This document shows positions 5,296-5,879 of a DNA stretch of 5,879 nucleotides, piece by piece (position 1 is the stretch's first letter; each line of letters begins with the position of its first letter). The notes beneath the pieces were generated by a model. It did no database searches. It had not been told where the DNA came from and saw only the letters and a list, made by a program, of their open reading frames with translations. Origin of the DNA: an uncultured Lachnospiraceae bacterium (GTDB taxonomy: Bacteria > Bacillota > Clostridia > Lachnospirales > Lachnospiraceae); assembly GCA_946538445.1 (NCBI GenBank), contig CAMNGO010000133.1, positions 1 to 5,879 of the forward strand, given 5' to 3'. The translations under genes and the position numbers were made by a program.

Positions 5296-5879
5296 ATGGA
5301 AAAGAAATATGTAGTTGGTATTGACTGTGGTACAACCAGCTCAAAGACTGTTGTCTTTGATTTCGAGGGAAATCAGATTGGTGTAGGTCAGCATTTAAAT
5401 CCACTGACTTATCCGAGCCCAGGCCGTGTTGAATGTGATGGCCCGGCTATGATAGAGAATCTCTATCGCACTACCAGAGATGCCCTGGAAGATGCCAGGA
5501 TCGATCCCGAAGAGATCGCAGCCATCAGCTGTACCATGTTCCGTTGTACAGCTATCACCCGTGACAAGGACGGCGGATTCACCACACCAATCATCATCTG
5601 GCAGGATCTCCGTGGTGTTGAGATGGTTCCGGAGATGGATCAGATGCTCCAAGATGCAGGGCTGAGCGCTGATGACCTTTATGATATGTCCGGTATGCCT
5701 CTGGCAGGCACTTATCCGCTTGCCAAGCTTCTCTGGGTGAAGAAATATAATCCGGAAGCATATGAGAACGCGACAAGAATCCACACTATGATGGGTCTTC
5801 TGAACAAGGCATATGGCGCGGATGATTACTATGATGATTACAGTGATACACCATGGATCCAGTTAAATGGTGAGGACTT
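5296..5879 (+). CDS. Second FGGY-family carbohydrate kinase, N-terminal part (3' truncated by window edge)
   Basis: The frame runs from the ATG at 5296, six bases after GGAGG in AAAGGAGGT, to the right edge without a stop: 194 codons of a protein expected to be about 500 residues. The start shows the FGGY phosphate-binding loop G8-I-D-C-G-T-T-S-S-K, followed by FDFEGNQIGVG (21-31), a substrate-region segment ISCTMFRC (77-84), the conserved IIIWQDLRG (99-107) and PLAKLLWVKKYNPEAY (141-156). It is clearly a different enzyme from the upstream kinase: the QMHG/QMMG position here reads TMFRC, and the conserved WND is WQD. The FDxEGNQIxVGQ stretch recalls the autoinducer-2 kinase LsrK, but that resemblance is short and the substrate is not identified. 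The catalytic aspartate and the C-terminal ATP-binding domain lie beyond the window. It shares an operator-like palindrome with the first kinase gene, suggesting common control. Confidence 0.88.
   Translation, partial: MEKKYVVGIDCGTTSSKTVVFDFEGNQIGVGQHLNPLTYPSPGRVECDGPAMIENLYRTTRDALEDARIDPEEIAAISCTMFRCTAITRDKDGGFTTPIIIWQDLRGVEMVPEMDQMLQDAGLSADDLYDMSGMPLAGTYPLAKLLWVKKYNPEAYENATRIHTMMGLLNKAYGADDYYDDYSDTPWIQLNGED

Overview
The window looks like a sugar or polyol catabolism locus from a low-to-moderate-GC Firmicute. A Lachnospiraceae-type gut clostridium is my best guess. The guess rests on AGGAGG-type ribosome sites, AT-rich intergenic promoters, a SorC/DeoR-type regulator, and an AraM/AraL-like enzyme pair of the kind known from the Bacillus subtilis arabinose operon. 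No taxon can be fixed from the sequence alone. All recognised genes are on the + strand. There are no RNA genes, CRISPR arrays or mobile elements, and no gene-free stretch longer than about 300 bases.

Layout: (1) the C-terminal two thirds of a SorC-family sugar-responsive repressor, cut by the left edge and closed by a strong intrinsic terminator (614-656). (2) A regulatory region with a near-consensus promoter and an operator-like palindrome, driving a complete xylulokinase-like FGGY kinase (793-2298). (3) A 151-base spacer with a long hairpin lacking a U-tract, then an AraM-like sn-glycerol-1-phosphate dehydrogenase (2450-3847). (4) A HAD-IIA (NagD/AraL-type) phosphatase (3851-4648) starting 3 bases after the dehydrogenase, followed by an intrinsic terminator (4657-4698). 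(5) A small single-domain cupin (4744-5079), probably starting at TTG. (6) A 216-base regulatory region rich in inverted repeats, then a second, different FGGY kinase (5296 onward) cut by the right edge.

How the parts may work together: the kinase, dehydrogenase and phosphatase genes probably form one transcript (xylB-like, araM, HAD). This suggests phosphorylation of a ketose or polyol plus handling of a triose- or polyol-phosphate. The actual substrates are not shown by the sequence.

The most interesting signal is an 18-bp palindrome found upstream of both kinase genes: AATGAA-N6-TTCAAT at 688-705 and ATTGAA-N6-TTCAAT at 5177-5194, identical at 15 of 18 positions. From memory, this is the geometry of the operator of B. 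subtilis DeoR, a SorC-family regulator. The simplest reading is that the regulator at the left edge controls both kinase units as a small regulon. The second copy also lies between the arms of a perfect 11-bp inverted repeat (5124-5134 / 5216-5226), one arm of which lies inside the candidate promoter.
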